DNA of 31,763 nt from Bacteroidota bacterium (GTDB lineage: Bacteria > Bacteroidota > Bacteroidia > Chitinophagales > LD1): the NCBI GenBank assembly GCA_016715625.1, contig JADJZU010000032.1, positions 1 to 31,763 of the forward strand, given 5' to 3'. The notes below the pieces were generated by a model. That model saw nothing but the letters and a program-made list of their open reading frames with translations, made no database searches and was not told the DNA's origin. Each line of letters begins with the position of its first letter. Positions within the stretch are counted from its first letter, which is position 1. The position numbers were made by a program, and so were the translations under genes. Below, in pieces: positions 6,308-15,215 of the stretch.

Positions 6308-8088
6308 TCAATCAGATAATTGGCTTAGCTGCGTGTCCAAAAGTGCAGGAAGTAGCTTTTTTTCAGCAATGAATGGAATACCAAATATGCGTTGAGCGTA
6401 TATTCGTTTTATGGTTTCAATCACTTGAATTTCTGCACTTGCACGGCTTTTTAACAAAGGGTCCGAAATTCCGGGAAGCATCGATAAACTCTGATTGATT
6501 AACCATGCATAAGGCTGAATGCCGGCTCTTTTTAAATCGTTTTGCAAGTCGCCCGCTTCGCGCATAGGAGTGGTTTCGGGTAAAGAAACCAAAATGATTT
6601 TGGATAATGTCCGGTCTTGCAAATACATATAAGGAGTTCGCAGTCGATCGGCATTTGCATTGTTTCGCATAATGTCCCGGTGATAACTTCCGGCCGTGTC
6701 CAATAACAAAAGGGTATGACCCGTGGGTGCGGTATCCATGACCACAAATTTTCTTTTTGCCATATTGATGGCTTTAGAGAAAGCGTGGAAAACGGCCACT
6801 TCTTCGGTGCAGGGTGATTTTAAATCTTCCAGTATCAGTTTTTCGCTTCTTCCGATTGGCCTTGTCCTTTATGTTCTACTATTTTTTCTGTGTAGCGCTG
6901 TGTTTCCACTTTGGGGTCTATGCGTTCCACGGTTAATGTAGCAGGCAGCTCCCCCAACTGTTCCATAAAATCCTGAATATGAGCCGCTGGGTCGGTGGTG
7001 GTTAAAAGAACCTCAAAGCCTTTTTTTGCCAATAAAACCGCAATGGCAGAAGCGGCAATGGTTTTGCCAACACCTCCTTTGCCCATTGTCATAATCAATC
7101 CGTTTTGTTGATTTTGACAAAGTTCATCCACCAGTTGGTCTATTCCATCTAACACCTGCCTGGAAGTTTCGGATGGAAGTACATTTTGCTCTGAAATTGA
7201 TTTTTGAAGTTCTGAGTTAAACAGCGAGCGGAGTTTCTCAATGCCCAAAACGTTATAGGGTAAGAGCGGAAACGTTTTTAAGGGCAAGCTTTTCAAGTTA
7301 TCGGGAATAGCATGCAGTTGCTCGTTGCCCATCACTTCCATTTTTTGAGCAAGCAGGTCGTTCCTGTCCATGGCTTTAAACACCCCATTGATGTACAACA
7401 GTTGATGGCGCATTCCCAATTCGTTCAATTCATTGCTTGTTCTTGATGCTTCTTTCAAGGAAGCTTTGTCTGCCCTAGCTACGATATAGAAACTGGTTAA
7501 GGAGGCATCTCGCAGTCTGTCTACTACCGTATGATATCTTTCTTTTCCGCTTTTCAGCGCAGCAGTGGGCCCCAAACAAGATGCACCATCCGGGTTTTCT
7601 TCCGTAAAGCTCGACCAGGCAGCAGGTAACTCCAGCAGACGCAAGGTATGGCCGGTGGGTGCGGTATCAAAAATAATTACATCAAACTTTGTCCCTTCGG
7701 TTTCCCCCGAGACAAAGCGTGAGAATTCATCAAAGGAAGCAATCTCTGTAGTGCAGGCACCAGAAAGATCTTCCCTTATTTTTTTAATCGCCTCTTTCGA
7801 AGCTATTCCCTCGAGGGGTTGCGTTACTCTGGTTCGGTATGCTTCAGCGGCATCTTCGGGGTTGATGTTAACGGCAAATAGCCCGGCAATGCCTTTTGTT
7901 TGGGTTATGTGCTCGTTTACCTCACTTTCCAACACATCCTTTAAGTTAGAAGCCGGGTCGGTGCTCACAAGGAGAACAACTTTTCCGGCATCGGCCATCG
8001 CAACCGCAGTAGCACATGCCAAAGATGTTTTGCCTACTCCGCCTTTACCGGTAAAGAATAAGTATGCTGTTTTTTTATCCGTCATCAT
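6308..8088 (-). pseudogene. arsA: Arsenite-transporting ATPase ArsA, frameshifted
   Basis: ArsA is the soluble two-domain ATPase that energises the ArsB arsenite pump. Read across one frameshift the product is about 594 residues (E. coli ArsA has 583). The N-terminal P-loop is GKGGVGKT at about residue 14 and the second half repeats GKGGVGKT; both halves carry the DTAPTGHTL signature. All three metalloid-site cysteines are present: C112 (LSGACTTEI), C171 (GASCLGP) and the C-terminal one in SPCTEEVAVFHAF. The first frame stops at 6835 just after a run of five T (6839-6843, plus strand); adding one base there restores the frame. I chose the start at 8088 (MMTDKK), eight bases after an AAGGGG ribosome-binding-like sequence; the frame is open to 8226 but that part is not recognised. 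No arsB, arsR, arsC or arsD is nearby. The lesion may be a sequencing error. Confidence 0.88.
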
Positions 8089-8378
8089 TTTTGGCCCCTT
8101 GTTTATCTCTATGCTATAGTGCCCTCCTTTTTCATGGATAGACACATCTCCCGCTCCCCCATACAGTGCCCCTAACCAAGCCTTCGGCACGGTGAGAACA
8201 CTGCGCTCCAAACAACCATTGCTCATTCATATCCCAGTGACTTATACCTGGTAAACTTAAAAAAATACGAGCGTATGCCGCAGCATCCCTGCCGGCCACA
8301 GGCTTTTGCTCAATAGCATGCAGAGGCGATTCACACGCGCGCTAAGCATGGAGGGGGCGTCAACCACCAAGGGCTATT

Positions 8379-8553
8379 TAATCGTAGAATTCAGATTTAC
8401 AAATGTTTTTAAACAATCGCCTGCCATAGCCTCCCCAATTGGCCGTCAAGCTGGTTTAATATACAGAAAGCCCCGGTGAAGATGGTCGCATGCACTTGCA
8501 TCCGCCCGGTGTATATATGTTGTGGATGTTATAGCCTGCTTTGTCATCATTCG
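8379..8553. repeat. Direct repeat, copy 2 (upstream of arsA)
   Basis: Copy 2 of the repeat described at 6116-6290. It sits in the roughly 600-base gap between arsA and the fasciclin gene. On the minus strand it still contains TTTG and the 19-base spacer, but the following eight bases are TAAATAGC, so the -7 element seen in copy 1 is lost or was never present. The rest of the gap (8089-8378 and 8554-8693) holds no gene I can recognise. Confidence 0.8.
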
Positions 8554-8693
8554 CCATGCGGTTATTACATGAATGAATGGGAGATCGGAAGGCGCTCCGG
8601 AAATTTAGCTGCGGGCAGGAGAAAAACGAATGGTCACAACTTTTACAGCCAGGATATGTTCTATAGCCATTCATCACTAAAAAATTAAACAAA

Positions 8694-9197
8694 ATGAAAA
8701 AGTCAATCATGGCATTCGCCATCTTATTCACCACTCTCTCTTCCTTTGCACAAAGCAGCGATGTAGTTGATATTGCTATCAGCTCTAAAGACCACACCAC
8801 GCTGGTAGCCGCTGTAAAAGCAGCCGACCTGGTGGGTACCTTAAAAGGCAAAGGTCCGTTTACCGTTTTTGCTCCTACCAATACCGCTTTTGGAAACCTG
8901 CCTAAAGGAACCCTGGAAACTTTGCTTAAGCCGGAATCAAAAACGGCTCTGGCGGGTATTTTGACCTACCACGTATTTGCCGGAAACCTGGATGCTGCTG
9001 CTGTAGTAGCTGCCATTGAAAAAGGCAAGGGAAAGGCCGAGCTAACCACTGTAAACGGTGCCAAGCTGACCGCCAGCCTGAGTGGTAAAAATGTAATACT
9101 CACCGATGCAAAAGGCGGAAAAGCCACTGTAACAGCCACCGACCTGAAAGGAAGCAATGGCGTTGTGCATGTGATAGACGCTGTGCTGCTGCCCTAG
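8694..9197 (+). CDS. Secreted fasciclin (FAS1) domain protein
   Basis: A small secreted or periplasmic protein of 167 residues with a cleavable signal peptide (MKKSIMAFAILFTTLSSFA, then QSS) followed by a single FAS1 domain filling the rest of the chain. The two conserved FAS1 boxes are visible: FTVFAPTNTAFGNLP in the first third and SNGVVHVIDAVLLP at the very C-terminus, with a central TYHVFAG. FAS1 domains mediate adhesion or protein-protein contacts outside the cell; the partner here is unknown. It is a single-gene unit, ending in a bidirectional terminator it shares with the convergent DUF3179 gene. The frame is intact. Confidence 0.93.
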   Translation: MKKSIMAFAILFTTLSSFAQSSDVVDIAISSKDHTTLVAAVKAADLVGTLKGKGPFTVFAPTNTAFGNLPKGTLETLLKPESKTALAGILTYHVFAGNLDAAAVVAAIEKGKGKAELTTVNGAKLTASLSGKNVILTDAKGGKATVTATDLKGSNGVVHVIDAVLLP

Positions 9198-9214
9198 TAG
9201 ATTAACTGCTTATC

Positions 9215-9246
9215 AAAAAAAGGCTCCCTTATAAGGAGCCTTTTTT
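9215..9246. terminator. Bidirectional intrinsic terminator
   Basis: Stem arms AAAAAAGGCTCC and GGAGCCTTTTTT around a 7-base loop, with the A and T tracts making it work on both strands. It sits 18 bases after the fasciclin stop and about 33 bases from the end of the convergent DUF3179 gene, and so serves both. Confidence 0.9.
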
Positions 9247-9279
9247 CATTCCATGATACCTGCTGCATATCCGGAATAC

Positions 9280-10443
9280 TTATTCCTTTATCTTCTTTTT
9301 CGGGCTGCTCTGCACACCGTAAATCTCGGCATCGGGGTAAAAAGCCAGATAGGCAAACGCAAAGTGATGGCTGTGTGGCACCAGGGTTAACTGCTGCCCC
9401 TTAAGCTGCCCTTCGCGGCAGAGGCCGGTGATATCCCACATAGACTTTGTCCGGTCATCTATAAAATAGTCTCCCGCTTTGTGAAAGGAATAGCTTACAC
9501 CATTCAGTTTACTTTCAAAAACGGTGGCACTGCCCACCCGTTTAGATTTGCTTAAATCATCCTTATCGAGCACGGTTACCGTCTCCTGATGATAAAAGAT
9601 AACGATGGGGGTTTCGCCCACTGTTTCGTTTACCACCTGTGCCTTGGCCAGTGCGTGGAACGGATAAATGCGGTCGTGGCCTTCCAGGCGAATATCCAGC
9701 ACATGCTCCTGCGGGGGCAGGCGCGGGTCTGTTTTTTCGGGTAAGTAGTATTTGCCGGAGAGAGGACCGCTGTGCTCCAGATGATGGTAAGGGCGGTGGC
9801 GATGTGTTTTTATGTAGGTATTCAGCGCATCGGGCGAAAGTATTTTGCCCTCCGGGTAGCGGTCGAAGAAATCTTTGACCGAAATGAGCAGGGCAGGCAA
9901 CATGCGCAGGGTTTTGCCCGAGTAGTCACCGGCAATGCCGGAGCCCATAAGTTGCTCCCACCAGGTTTCGGTCTGGTGGTCATACATCACCATATCGTTG
10001 TGCAGCAGCAGGCCCGACACCCCGAAGGTGAATGTTTTTTCACCGGCAGGTGTTTTTAAAGTGCGGTTGTAGACCAATGCCGCATGGCACATGGGGCAAA
10101 AGGTAACCATCACCTGTTTGCCGCCTATGCTGTCGTTGGCCAGTTCGAACAGGGTGAGCACACTTAATGGATAGGCACGCGCCTCGTTACCAAACTGGAT
10201 GACAATGGCCGGCTCATATTCGTAATAGGTATTCTGTGGATGGTCTTTGGCAATAAAGGAAGGGAAATCGAGTGTGCGGATGGCGTCCTTTTCGGCTGCT
10301 ATGTGCAGGTCGGCAAAGGCGGAGGTGTGCTTTGCAGTATCGGTTTTCCAGGGGTAAGGTATCTGTTCAGGATTGGGGAGCTGTGCCGCGGCATCGGCCA
10401 CACACAGCAGCACGAGGCAACAAAAAGCCCATCGTGGTGCCAT
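9280..10443 (-). CDS. Exported DUF3179 domain protein
   Basis: A protein of 387 residues from the start at 10443 (MAPRWAFCCLVLLCVADAAAQ, a clear signal peptide); the frame stays open upstream to 10494. The body matches the DUF3179 family: AIVIQFGNEARAYPLSVL, the cysteine motif VTFCPMCHAALVYNR, VSGLLLHNDMVMYDHQTETWWEQLMG, and a later YPFHALAKAQVVNETVG with IVIFYHQETVTV. The C-terminus has SMWDITG and a histidine-rich PHSHHFAFAYLAFYPDAEIYG. DUF3179 proteins are exported and their function is unknown; the CxxC and histidines suggest a metal or redox site, which is inference. It converges on the fasciclin gene. The frame is intact. Confidence 0.9.
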   Translation of the reverse strand: MAPRWAFCCLVLLCVADAAAQLPNPEQIPYPWKTDTAKHTSAFADLHIAAEKDAIRTLDFPSFIAKDHPQNTYYEYEPAIVIQFGNEARAYPLSVLTLFELANDSIGGKQVMVTFCPMCHAALVYNRTLKTPAGEKTFTFGVSGLLLHNDMVMYDHQTETWWEQLMGSGIAGDYSGKTLRMLPALLISVKDFFDRYPEGKILSPDALNTYIKTHRHRPYHHLEHSGPLSGKYYLPEKTDPRLPPQEHVLDIRLEGHDRIYPFHALAKAQVVNETVGETPIVIFYHQETVTVLDKDDLSKSKRVGSATVFESKLNGVSYSFHKAGDYFIDDRTKSMWDITGLCREGQLKGQQLTLVPHSHHFAFAYLAFYPDAEIYGVQSSPKKKIKE

Positions 10444-10562
10444 GGGTAAACGGAAGAAGAGAGAGGTGCAGGGGAGTTCGCGTAAGGTGTGCATAGGGGG
10501 GGGTATGGCCTAAAGAAGTGAAAAAGAAATATGGCGGACGCAGCTTAAAATAAAGAAGCGGG

Positions 10563-10757
10563 TTACAACTTCAAATACTCTAAAATATAATACACCACAA
10601 AAGCGGGCCACACACAGGCCTTCAGAAAGCCCAGCACCCCGGCCCAGAAGCCAACGGCATGCTGAATGAAATAAACAGCGGCCCCTATAAAACCCACAAA
10701 GTAACCGGCTGAGGAGGAAGACTGATTGATAACAGCTTTGTTGTAATACTCGCGCAT
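10563..10757 (-). CDS. Small conserved-looking membrane protein
   Basis: A 64-residue product starting MREYYNKAVINQSSSSAGYF. It has two hydrophobic stretches: GYFVGFIGAAVYFIQHAVGFWAGVLGFL and ACVWPAFVVYYILEYL. The pattern (FIGAAVYFIQ, then FWAGVLGFLKA, then VWPAFVVY) resembles small uncharacterised inner-membrane proteins found in several phyla; this is memory of the pattern, not a search. It lies upstream of the DUF3179 gene on the same strand with a gap of about 120 bases from its stop to the longest possible DUF3179 start, and may share its transcript. Function is unknown. Confidence 0.7.
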   Translation of the reverse strand: MREYYNKAVINQSSSSAGYFVGFIGAAVYFIQHAVGFWAGVLGFLKACVWPAFVVYYILEYLKL

Positions 10758-10905
10758 GGCAGTTTGATTTAGGTGATAAATCTAACATTTATGCCACTCC
10801 CGGCACCTAAACCAACACAACAGCCTCTGCGCCTTGGTGCATTGGGGGATTTATCTTGTGCAGCATCGCCTTGGGGTGACGCGGTGGGGGTAAATAATAC
10901 AACTA

Positions 10906-11019
10906 CCTCCGCCTGCGGAGGATAAACAGCCACCTTTCTGACCTTGCGTTTAGTTATAATTAAAGTGGCTCACCTGTCCCCCGCCTGCCTTTGCCGAAGC
11001 GACATCGCGCAGGCAGGCG
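10906..11019. repeat. GC-rich palindromes in intergenic region
   Basis: The 358-base gap 10758-11115 has no gene I can support. It contains a short palindrome at 10906-10921 (CCTCC-N6-GGAGG) and a longer one at 10982-11019 (arms CGCCTGCC and GGCAGGCG around 22 bases). Both are built from the same CCGCCTGC-like core and are richer in GC than their surroundings. They look like members of an interspersed palindromic element rather than a simple terminator, since no T tract follows either. Confidence 0.5.
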
Positions 11020-11115
11020 ACAGCGGAGGACAGCGGGAATGAATGAGTTAAAGGCTAAAAGATGATATTAGCCACCAATCTTATTGCTACATTCCTCGTT
11101 ACAAAAAAAACAATT

Positions 11116-11616
11116 ATGAAAAAGACACTCCCCTTTCTCTTGCCACTGGCACTTCTGTTTATCGTTGCTTCCTGCACCAAAGAAGGACCGGCAGGTGCCG
11201 ATGGAAAAGACGGCAACGCCAACGTGATAGTGATTACACACGGACCCGATACATTGTCCGATTCTAAATTGGTGCTTGTGCAACTTCCCGATTCTATTAC
11301 TCCGGGCATGGTTGACTCCTCGTTAATACTGGTTTATTTTAAAGGCTCACAGGTACAGGCCTGCAACTTCTGGTATCAGTCGCCCGGGCTGGGATGTGGA
11401 GGCAGTTACCAGACGCGCTGGGTCTATCGATTTGAACAAAACGTAGTCGCCTTAGAGATAAGAGATGTGGACGGAAGCAGCTACAGCGGAGTGCCGCAAT
11501 TAGTGTCTGCCGCTAAGGTAGTCATCGCGAAGGGGGATGCCTTCTTCACCGGAAAAAAAGAAGCAGACCTCAGCAGCTACGAAGCCGCCAAAGCCTACTT
11601 TGGTTTTAAAGATTAA
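11116..11616 (+). CDS. Lipoprotein with collagen-like linker
   Basis: A protein of 166 residues starting MKKTLPFLLPLALLFIVASC, a lipoprotein signal peptide with lipobox IVASC, so it is likely anchored to a membrane through Cys20. I chose this ATG over the in-frame 11062 start because the extension would bury the signal peptide. After the cysteine comes TKEGPAGADGKDGNA, a short collagen-like GxxGxxGxxG stretch common behind the anchor in Bacteroidota lipoproteins. The rest (VIVITHGPDTLSDSKLVLV to YEAAKAYFGFKD) is probably a small beta-rich domain of unknown function, with two cysteines in ACNFWYQSPGLGCGG. The frame is intact, and it is the last intact gene before the broken region. Confidence 0.85.
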   Translation: MKKTLPFLLPLALLFIVASCTKEGPAGADGKDGNANVIVITHGPDTLSDSKLVLVQLPDSITPGMVDSSLILVYFKGSQVQACNFWYQSPGLGCGGSYQTRWVYRFEQNVVALEIRDVDGSSYSGVPQLVSAAKVVIAKGDAFFTGKKEADLSSYEAAKAYFGFKD

Positions 11617-11670
11617 ATCTACGCAGCTACAAACAACCATGCCCAGTGCCGTTCTGCACAGGGCATTTTC

Positions 11671-11744
11671 CTTACCGGTAGGTGTCTCAACTACCGCAAG
11701 ATTGTAGGCGGGTGAGACACCCGCCAATAAGGAAAGCTGCTAAG
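11671..11744. repeat. Double-hairpin repeat, copy 1
   Basis: A 74-base element, identical at 72 positions to 15136-15209. It contains two adjacent hairpins: 11677-11695 (arms GGTAGGTG and CAACTACC, one mismatch) with loop TCT, and 11707-11725 (arms GGCGGGTG and CACCCGCC, perfect) with loop AGA. They are separated by 11 bases (GCAAGATTGTA). The loops are complementary, and the whole core GGTGTCTCA pairs with TGAGACACC, so one long stem-loop is an alternative fold. It lies about 150 bases downstream of the first S74 gene. Confidence 0.85.
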
Positions 11745-11772
11745 TGCCGGCACACCATAAATGATGTGCCAG

Positions 11773-11816
11773 CGTACCAAACATGGTTTGCCTTCGTACC
11801 AAACGTGGTATGCGGG
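11773..11816. repeat. Short tandem repeat, two 22-base units
   Basis: Two adjacent units beginning CGTACCAAACATGGTTTG and CGTACCAAACGTGGTATG, in the gap between the double hairpin and the S74 gene. Each unit contains a small dyad (CCAAAC/GTTTG and TACCA/TGGTA). No function can be assigned. Confidence 0.4.
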
Positions 11817-11894
11817 CATTGTAAACATTATCCACGGGCACTTCCAGTAGGGTAACCCTTAAAATGCAATGCAGAGGCGCGGTAAGGCCGGTGC

Positions 11895-14818
11895 TTAGTT
11901 TTTACGCAGCAGGTCGAGCTGCTGCTGCAGGGCGTCTATCTTCTGCTGCTGCTCTTTAAAGGCGTTTACAAACATAAAGAGCATGGCGTTGTAGTCCACG
12001 CTTTTGTATTCGGTTTTGTTGCCTTTGTCGTCTTCTTTAATGTAGGGCTTAATCATGTAAGGGGCCACCTTTTCCAGTTCCTGGGCTACGGTGCCTACAC
12101 CCTCTTCATCTGTAGGGAGACCTGCTATGCCATTGTAGCGAAACCACACGGGGTTGATTTGCATAATCTCTTTCAGTCCGCCTTCGTAAGGGCGGATGTC
12201 TTTTTTCAGGCGCAGGTCGCTGCTGACGGTCCACAGGGTGCTGGTGGGTTTGCCGGCACTGTTGAGGCTCAGCTCCAGCTGGAAGGCCGGTGCACCGGTG
12301 TTGCCAATGCCTACATTACCTCCGTCTGCTTGAAAATATAAAGGAGAAATGGCTGTGCCGTTTCGGGCCATGATTTCGTTGTTGTCCATCAATATATTGG
12401 TAGCCGTTTCATCGCCCAGCATCAAAAAGCCGCTCTGCACTACGGTGCGCTCGGCATCGGTGCCCATCTACGTGTAGTGTAGTTTGCGGGTCGTTTTCCA
12501 TGATGCCCACGCGAAGATCTCCGGTTATACTAATTCCTTCAACCATGTAGGCACCCTGCGATACCAAAAAATCCATTCGACTGCGGGGTGGAGTAAAACC
12601 AATGGCATCAGCTTCCGTAAGGGCGCGAATCATGGCTGTATTGATGTAGGAAGAACCATTGTATCCGGAGAAATTGATTCTACCTAAAATGTTATTACTA
12701 AGTAGTGCAGTGGGTGTGCTTAACGTGCCATTAGCACTTTGAAATGTAAAGTTAGGCCCGGCAGTGCCGCTAAAGCGAAAGAGTAGATTGTTGAGTACAC
12801 CTTGCGAAGCCACTTCCATGATGCTGGAGGATAAGGTTTTGCCTACGGCAGTCACTCCAATGCCCAGTTTGGTACGGGTAACAGTGTCGCCAAGAATAAT
12901 GTTGTTGCTGGCACTTACAGCTGCATTATTGCCAATAGCGGTGGAGTTGGTGAGGTTAGTAACCAGTGCATCGGCATCAGCTACAAAGGTATTGCCGGAA
13001 CCTGGCAGTTGTTCAACTCACACTGGCACCTAGAAAAGTGTTGTCGGAAGCCGTACATTGGTTGAAACCTGTCGAGGCGCCAATAAAAGTATTTCGAAAT
13101 GCCGATACTATTGGCGTAGCCTGACACATTGCCCATAAAGGTGTTGTTGCCCCCATTGGTGTTGGCAATGCCGGCATCAGCACCAAAAAACTGTTGCCCA
13201 CGCCTGAGTTATTGGTACCGGCTGTGTGGCCCATAAAGGTATTCTGATTCACATGCTCTATCCGCCCGGCCAACCCTCCGCTGACTCTGAAGGTGAGGGG
13301 CACACCATCGGTGGTGCCTAAAAAGTTGGTGCCGTCTATGGTTCCGGCATTTCCGGTAAGCCCCCAGGCATTGGTTTGTGCGGTTGTAAGGGTCTGCCAG
13401 CGGCCCACACCGGTAAAATCGCACACCAGCACGCGGTTAGTGCCCTGAAAACCATCTTCTATCCTTACGCTGCCCACCACATGCAGGCGACTAGCAGGTG
13501 CAGTTGTGCCAATACCTACGTTGACAGTAGTCAAGGCTCCATTAACACCCCCTATGCTGCCCAGCACCAAGGAGTTGTTGCTGGACACAGCAGCCCTGCA
13601 ACCGATGGCTGTGGCATTGAAAAGACCAGCGCTGAGTGTGTTGGCGCGGCCACCAATCAGCGTGTTGTTATCTCCACTTATAACAGCGCTGCCGGCCTGA
13701 AAACCAACTGCGGTGTTTTCAATTCCATCTGCATTTGATTGCAAACTGTTATACCCCACAGCGGTGTTCAGGCTTCCTGTAGTGCTGTTTTGCATGGCCT
13801 GCCCACCCACAGCGGTGTTTTGTGTACCGGTAGCAGGCGTTAAACCGGGCCCCTGCAGTGCATAAGCACCCACTCCTACATTGTAAGCAGAGGAACCTCC
13901 GGTGTGAAATACCATGGCACCCCTGCCGATAGCTACCGAGAACCCTGCTCCTGACAACATGGCTCCGTTCCCCACGGCTACACTACTCTCAAATCCTATA
14001 CTGTTACTCATGGCTTCCATTCCTACTGCCGTATTATAGCTTCCGCTACTATTGTTAGATAAAGCAGAAACTCCGATGGCCGTGTTGTTAACTCCGTTGA
14101 TATTACTGGACAAGGCACTTGCACCCGTGGCGGTGTTGTATGCCCCCGAAGTGTTCTGGCTCAGGGCCAGGCTGCCCAGGGCGGTGTTGAAACTACCGTT
14201 GCTTCTGCGCAGGGCAAAATAACCTAAGGCACTATTCGATGAGCCGTTGGTGTTATACGCCATGGCAGATGCACCAACAGCGGTGTTGTTGGTGGTGGTG
14301 TTGCTGTACAGGGCCGAATCACCTACAGCGGTATTTCTTCCGTTTGTAGTAACAGAAAAAAGGGCTCGGCTGCCTACCGCCACATTTCGGCTGCCGGTGG
14401 TATTGTTGCGCAGAGCGCTGTCGCCAATGGCCACCAGATAGCTGCCCGTGGAGTTGCCGCTTAATGCAAGGTTACCGATGCCCACATTATTACGGCCATT
14501 CAGGTTTACGGCTCCGCTTCTGAAACCCAGAAATGTATTGAACAGGCCTGTGTTGTTTGCCCCGGATTCCACACCCAGGAATGTGTTTTGTGTGCCAATA
14601 GATTCCAGCCGGCCGGCTTGCAGATTATTGACGCGGAAGTTCAGCGGTACATTATCGGTGGTGCCCACAAAGTGAGTGCCGTCCACCGTGCTGGTATTGC
14701 CGAGTGTTTTCCAATAGATGCCCGCTCCTGTGGGCAGAGTGGCGGGGTTTTGCACTTCGGCCTGCGCAAAAACAAAGACCGGTGTAAGCGACAGAAAAAA
14801 ACGTAAAAGATATTTCAT
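11895..14818 (-). pseudogene. YadA-head/S74 surface protein 1, multiply frameshifted
   Basis: Reassembled across lesions this is one gene of about 970 residues. It opens with a signal peptide (MKYLLRFFLSLTPVFVFAQA) and a conserved lead-in (NPATLPTGAGIYWKT, DGTHFVGTTDNVPLNFRV). Some two dozen YadA/Hep-Hag-like head repeats follow (forms of NTAVGxxAL and NVGIGNLAL), then a stalk, and an S74 chaperone-of-endosialidase tail (SSDLRLKKDIRPYEGGL, GTVAQELEKVAPYM, KSVDYNAMLFMFVNAFKEQQQKIDALQQQ). In this family the tail trimerises the fibre and may self-cleave at the Ser of its SDxRLK motif. Frames change near 13185 (TTTTTT run), 13105, 13020 and 12470 (GGG run); each is repaired by a small indel. It is probably an extracellular trimeric fibre. 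Either a pseudogene or badly called sequence. Confidence 0.85.
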
Positions 14819-14917
14819 GAAAAATCAGTTTTGTATGTCGCGGGTCAGCTATCCAACAACAAGGTTGCTAAAGTGCAGAAAAGACTTCACAAATAACACT
14901 CCCCGAATTCGGAGGGT
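14819..14917 (-). promoter_or_regulatory. Upstream module of S74 gene 1, with palindrome
   Basis: About 100 bases duplicated upstream of both S74 genes (compare 17215-17310). Shared elements at the same distances: a palindrome at 14898-14917 (arms CTCC and GGAG around a CGAATTC core), TTTG on the minus strand at 14890-14893, a 19-base spacer, then TAGCAACC (14863-14870) followed by TTGTT. The TTTG and 19-base spacing fit a Bacteroidota -33/-7 layout, but TAGCAACC is a poor -7 box. The remaining gap to 15135 shows no gene. Confidence 0.5.
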
Positions 14918-15135
14918 GGATGCAATAAAAACAAAGATGAGCGCTGTTTTGTACAAACACTGATGATAAAGATTGGCTGAAACGCAATCTGTAAAAACCT
15001 TAATAGGTGCAAATCGGGTGGTGGCTGTTATTGTAATAAAAAATAAGGCTTGTTATGGGCACTGGCAGCTGTATCCCCCGCCAACCATCACCCAAATACC
15101 CATCGTGGTCATACCTGCCCCTCCTAAAATCTTTT

Positions 15136-15209
15136 CTTACCGGTAGGTGTCTCACCTACCGCAAGATTGTAGGCGGGTGAGACATCCGCCAATAAGGAAA
15201 GCTGCTAAG
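15136..15209. repeat. Double-hairpin repeat, copy 2
   Basis: Second copy of the 74-base element at 11671-11744. Hairpin A at 15142-15160 is perfect here (arms GGTAGGTG and CACCTACC, loop TCT). Hairpin B at 15172-15190 has one G-T pair (arms GGCGGGTG and CATCCGCC, loop AGA). It ends six bases from the stop of the second S74 gene, so it would form the 3' end of that mRNA. Confidence 0.85.
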
Positions 15210-15215
15210 GACCGG

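Noticed and set aside
6835..6850. Programmed -1 frameshift in arsA
   Set aside because: The site has five A residues then C on the coding strand, with no good XXXYYYZ heptamer and no evident downstream pseudoknot; a missing base in a homopolymer is simpler.
7565..8119. Plus-strand frame of 184 codons opposite arsA
   Set aside because: The sense strand encodes clear ArsA motifs; the antisense product is a composition artefact rich in Ser, Val and Pro.
8089..8226. N-terminal extension of arsA (46 codons)
   Set aside because: The open frame continues upstream, but the residues do not resemble ArsA, and MMTDKK at 8088 has a ribosome-binding-like AAGGGG at good spacing and aligns with the normal N-terminus.
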